Shown here: piece after piece, positions 61,505 through 64,000 of the stretch
Position numbering within the stretch: position 1 is the stretch's first letter
Layout of the letters: the number at the start of each line of letters is the position of its first letter
DNA from: Euglena gracilis
Lineage: Eukaryota; Euglenida; Euglenophyceae; Euglenales
Reading direction: 5' to 3'
NCBI GenBank assembly: GCA_039621445.1
Contig: CP154954.1
Location: 61,315,858-61,379,857 of the forward strand
Length of the DNA: 64,000 nt
Notes under the pieces: generated by a model
Database searches by the model: none
What the model was told of the DNA's origin: nothing
What the model saw: only the letters and a program-made list of their open reading frames with translations
Position numbers and translations under genes: made by a program

Positions 61505-61933
61505 AGTGTACGTCCAAAGCTTTCCCTTTTCCCGTTTTTTGGGACTTTCTGAAAAAGCCTTTCGCTTTCGCCTTGGTGCGTGGCCTACTTATGGTAGGGA
61601 AAAGTCTTTGGAGTAACGAAAAGTGGTTTTCTCCTTTTCTTCCCAATTCCCCAAGAATCAAAGCACAAAGCAAAGATTCAGAAGTTTCTTCTGAGATCAA
61701 AGTCGATTGTTCCGAGGGTTTTTCCCTCTGACAAAACCAATGGTTAAGCTTGGAAGTGATGACAGTGAAGAATACCACCCGTGGGGGAAGGAGAGAAAAG
61801 TGCTGACGTGTCCAGGAGCAGATCCCAGAAGGGTCTGCCACGATCCTACCAGCTGTGGATTTCCACAGTGTTGCGACCGTCACAGAACCCACTCTGCAGA
61901 TATCCTACAGAGCTGGGACGTGCCTGGTACACA
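61505..61933 (-). repeat. 5' LTR
   Basis: Same ends as the 3' LTR. Followed on the right by the CCTAG duplication (61934-61938). It would hold the element promoter. Confidence 0.93.
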
Positions 61934-61935
61934 CC

Positions 61936-62039
61936 TAGCCCGAGATACGGCAGTTTTGGGTTTTTGGGCCTGTTTTGCTAGTTCTGGCCATTTCGGGGCC
62001 CGAAACCATAAATTGGCCGTATCTCGGGCTGGACTAGGA
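61936..62039. repeat. Hairpin at the LTR element insertion site
   Basis: Perfect 15-bp arms AGCCCGAGATACGGC (61936-61950) and GCCGTATCTCGGGCT (about 62013-62027), about 60 bases apart, enclosed by CCTAG and CTAGG. The retrotransposon integrated at the edge of this hairpin. Confidence 0.75.
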
Positions 62040-63453
62040 GCTGGGACACAAACCAGGGGGTCAATCATTAGGTTTAGGGGGGGTTGACTGCTTTTTTGGG
62101 GTTCCCGGGGCCTGGTTGTGCGATTTTGGCCAGTTTTGGGTATTCGGGAACCCCTGCAGGGGGGTTCGAGGGCGGCTGGGCGAGGGGGGGTCGGGAGGCA
62201 GGTTGTAACCAAATCCCAGGGGCAGGGGGTCCTCTCACTTGATACTCTTTCCAGCAGGCAGGTGTGACCTGCGCTATTCCACCCTTCCCCAGGTGGCCCC
62301 CAATATTCCGTGGCCATTGCCAGACTTTGTGGTCAGAGGTCAGGCGTTTTTTCATTAAGGCATTGCATTTCTGTACATTTCTTTTGCATTTCAATAACTT
62401 GTTTTATTTCCAACTTTTTGTGAGATTTTTCTTGCTAAGAAATGAAGGAACTGCAGCTGAACCACTTTTTTAATTGAGCTTTTTGTTATTTATTGCCCCG
62501 AGAAGAGCAATGCCTTCAGCCCCAAATTTATTTCTTTGAGACAACAAATTGCAGCGGTGAGCATTGCTCCCCTTCCCATTTTCCCATTTTTTGTTTCGTT
62601 CTTTTTTTCGGGTTTTTTTAAAGATTTGCTGCTTTTTTGACCAGCGTATTCTTACCGTGTTTGGTTGCGTCGTTCATGTACCTGTGTCCTGTTTTCCACC
62701 TTTCCGCTTTGCTGAAAGGGCCACAACGCACGAATTCCTTTGGACGCCAAGTGAAATGGCATTGTACCTACTTTTTTGGAATTCTTCTTGGCGCTCCAAA
62801 ACAAGTTCCTGGCAGCGGCATTGACCCATACGTTCCATAATTGCACCACAGATAGATCTTCATCCTTTGCCCTTCCCTTGAAAAGGGCATGCTTTCCGCG
62901 GGTCTCCGCGAAGCATGCCTTTTTTCTTCCCCCCCCCCCCTCTGGGCTTTACTGGAATCCCTGCAACCCTATGCGTGGTGCGTGGGGGGGGGTTGTCCCC
63001 CCACCCCCACCCTGGTGGTTGGGGGGAGGGGTGCCGAACCCCCCACCAGCTAGGCCTTCGCGTACTTCCGGGGGTACCAAGTGTTAGATCAAATTTTTCT
63101 TTTCTATTGAATGGGTGCCTCCCAGGTGGGAGCCCCACCCCCCTCCAGGCCTTCCGGTACAGCCCTGCCCCCCCTCCTCCACACATCCATATGGAGCTCG
63201 TAGGCTTAGACGTGTGGGCCCCTGAGGCTCACCTGCAAGCTCTATCCTCTGTGACATATATTCTCGCTGCCTCCCCCCATCGCAATAGAACGTTTCAACC
63301 TCGCCAGAACTTTGGGGCCACTCTGGTCCCATTTACACCTCCATGATTTTTGCCCTTCCGTTATGTGTTCCCTGGCGAGACTGCAAGGTGATTGGTAACC
63401 CAGAATGTCCACTGCAATGCAATGGGGATGTTGCAGGATCTTGGAGGTAAAAC

Positions 63454-63458
<5 letters not shown>
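62040..63458. other. No recognised gene; hairpins and G/C runs
   Basis: 62180-62860 is T-rich and mostly unique. A strong hairpin GGCATGCTTTCCGCGG / CCGCGAAGCATGCC lies at 62888-62921. Poly-C/G runs between 62926 and 63035. No exon pattern found. Confidence 0.45.

Positions 63459-63537
<79 letters not shown>
63459..63537. repeat. GA dinucleotide microsatellite
   Basis: About 39 uninterrupted GA units. Leucine/serine and arginine/glutamate frames across it are artefacts. Confidence 0.98.
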
Positions 63538-63539
<2 letters not shown>

Positions 63540-64000
63540 AACAAGATTCAGGCCGGCAGACGGGGCGCCAATCACAGCTTGGCTCCTTACTTTGACTTGA
63601 CTTCAATTTGAAGGTCATGCCCACTTTTCTCGGGTGCTGTGTGATTGTTGTTGGGGTTGGGTTGTGAGTCCCTGCTTGGTGCATTTTTTTCCCGCCGAGG
63701 TTGGCAGTTTCTCCTTAGGAAAACAAGGGAGAAAGAACAAGCGAACGCAAGCAAACAGACCATTCGGGATGGTGAGGTGAGGTCCTGCTTTCTTTCCAAG
63801 CAGTACTGGTGTGTTTTTTTCATTGTGCGGGAGCACATCTGACTGCTATTGTCTCCGAAACAATAAACTCTACAGTAGTCCCGGGATAAACCGTGACCCG
63901 GGACGGAGGAACCTCACTTGCGAAACACAAAGGCAAGACGGGACCTGTACTTCCTCGCCGCCTATTGCCGTTTGTTGTTCTTGCCTTGCGTCTTCTCCTT
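63538..64000. other. Unassigned right edge
   Basis: Mostly unique sequence with no recognised coding region. A small inverted AGTCCCGGGATAAACC / GTGACCCGGGAC occurs near 63874-63904. Confidence 0.35.

Larger units (their letters stand above)
45219..61933 (-). mobile_element. Full-length 16.7-kb Ty3/gypsy chromovirus
   Basis: Bounded by two ~428-bp LTRs and a CCTAG duplication (45214-45218, 61934-61938). Coding order on the minus strand: gag, protease, an extra domain, reverse transcriptase, RNase H, integrase with chromodomain, then ORF3. Primer-binding and polypurine sites are in place. About ten differences between the LTRs by eye, plus stops and frameshifts in every gene, indicate an old, defective copy. 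Chromoviruses are usually 5-8 kb, so this one is about twice the normal size, mainly because of the giant gag, the PR-RT spacer domain and ORF3. Confidence 0.92.

Noticed and set aside
63240-63690. Open frames with long Leu-Ser or Arg-Glu stretches
   Set aside because: Pure translation of the GA microsatellite.
1-64000. CRISPR arrays, bacterial operons, rRNA or tRNA genes
   Set aside because: Repeats are not spaced with unique spacers, and no conserved RNA-gene sequence was recognised; all gene content is eukaryotic.

Overview
This window looks like nuclear DNA of a euglenid, most likely Euglena gracilis or a close relative. Three observations support this. (1) A class II fructose-bisphosphate aldolase gene is split by one ordinary GT-AG intron and by long introns of the euglenid nonconventional type: no GT/AG ends, CAG (or CAA) at +4 to +6 pairing with CTG at -8 to -6. 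(2) A sequence at 39066-39088 closely resembles the Euglena spliced leader as I remember it, ending in T-run plus CG. (3) Interstitial TTAGGG-type telomere repeats are present. No rRNA, tRNA or CRISPR locus was recognised.

Layout. 1-6557: low-complexity, poly-G/poly-C-rich repeat DNA with foldback elements and small inverted-repeat transposons, probably the last intron of the aldolase gene. 6558-14121 (minus strand): five aldolase exons covering 319 codons; the last ~40 codons are not found and probably lie beyond the left edge. 14132-15801: a tandem array, then a doubtful small gene carrying a textbook nonconventional intron. 16502-21180: one large nested element bounded by a perfect 8-bp target duplication, holding telomere-like repeats, a Tc1-like short element and a 2.2-kb foldback element. 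21181-23745: further repeats.

23746-45213: mostly non-LTR retrotransposons (plus strand). LINE 1 (about 23746-28212) has 5' tandem monomers, a 2A-like DVESNPGP motif, reverse transcriptase and a C-terminal restriction-like endonuclease region, with one frameshift. LINE 2 (34626-38709) is 5' truncated and broken, and a third copy is only a 3' stub (to 39030). LINE 3 (39.07 kb onward) is badly decayed. Three 3' ends share a conserved hairpin tail. Between LINE 1 and LINE 2 lie two oppositely oriented fragments of a large LTR retrotransposon, one with an uninterrupted ~1,340-residue gag.

45219-61933: a full-length 16.7-kb Ty3/gypsy chromovirus (coding on the minus strand) with ~428-bp LTRs, a CCTAG target duplication, an initiator-tRNA-Met primer-binding site and a polypurine tract. 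It encodes an oversized gag, protease, an unusual extra domain, reverse transcriptase, RNase H, and integrase with a chromodomain. Downstream of pol comes ~5.3 kb of sense-strand coding sequence (ORF3) that I cannot assign. Stops and frameshifts make this copy defective. 61934-64000 holds hairpins, a GA microsatellite and no recognised gene.

The most interesting signal is the link between introns and transposons. The nonconventional intron ends coincide with the terminal inverted repeats (CAGG...CCTG) of small hAT-like elements. Where the insertion duplication is still visible (8 bp), the splice points fall 3 and 5 bases into it, so splicing would restore exactly one copy of the target.
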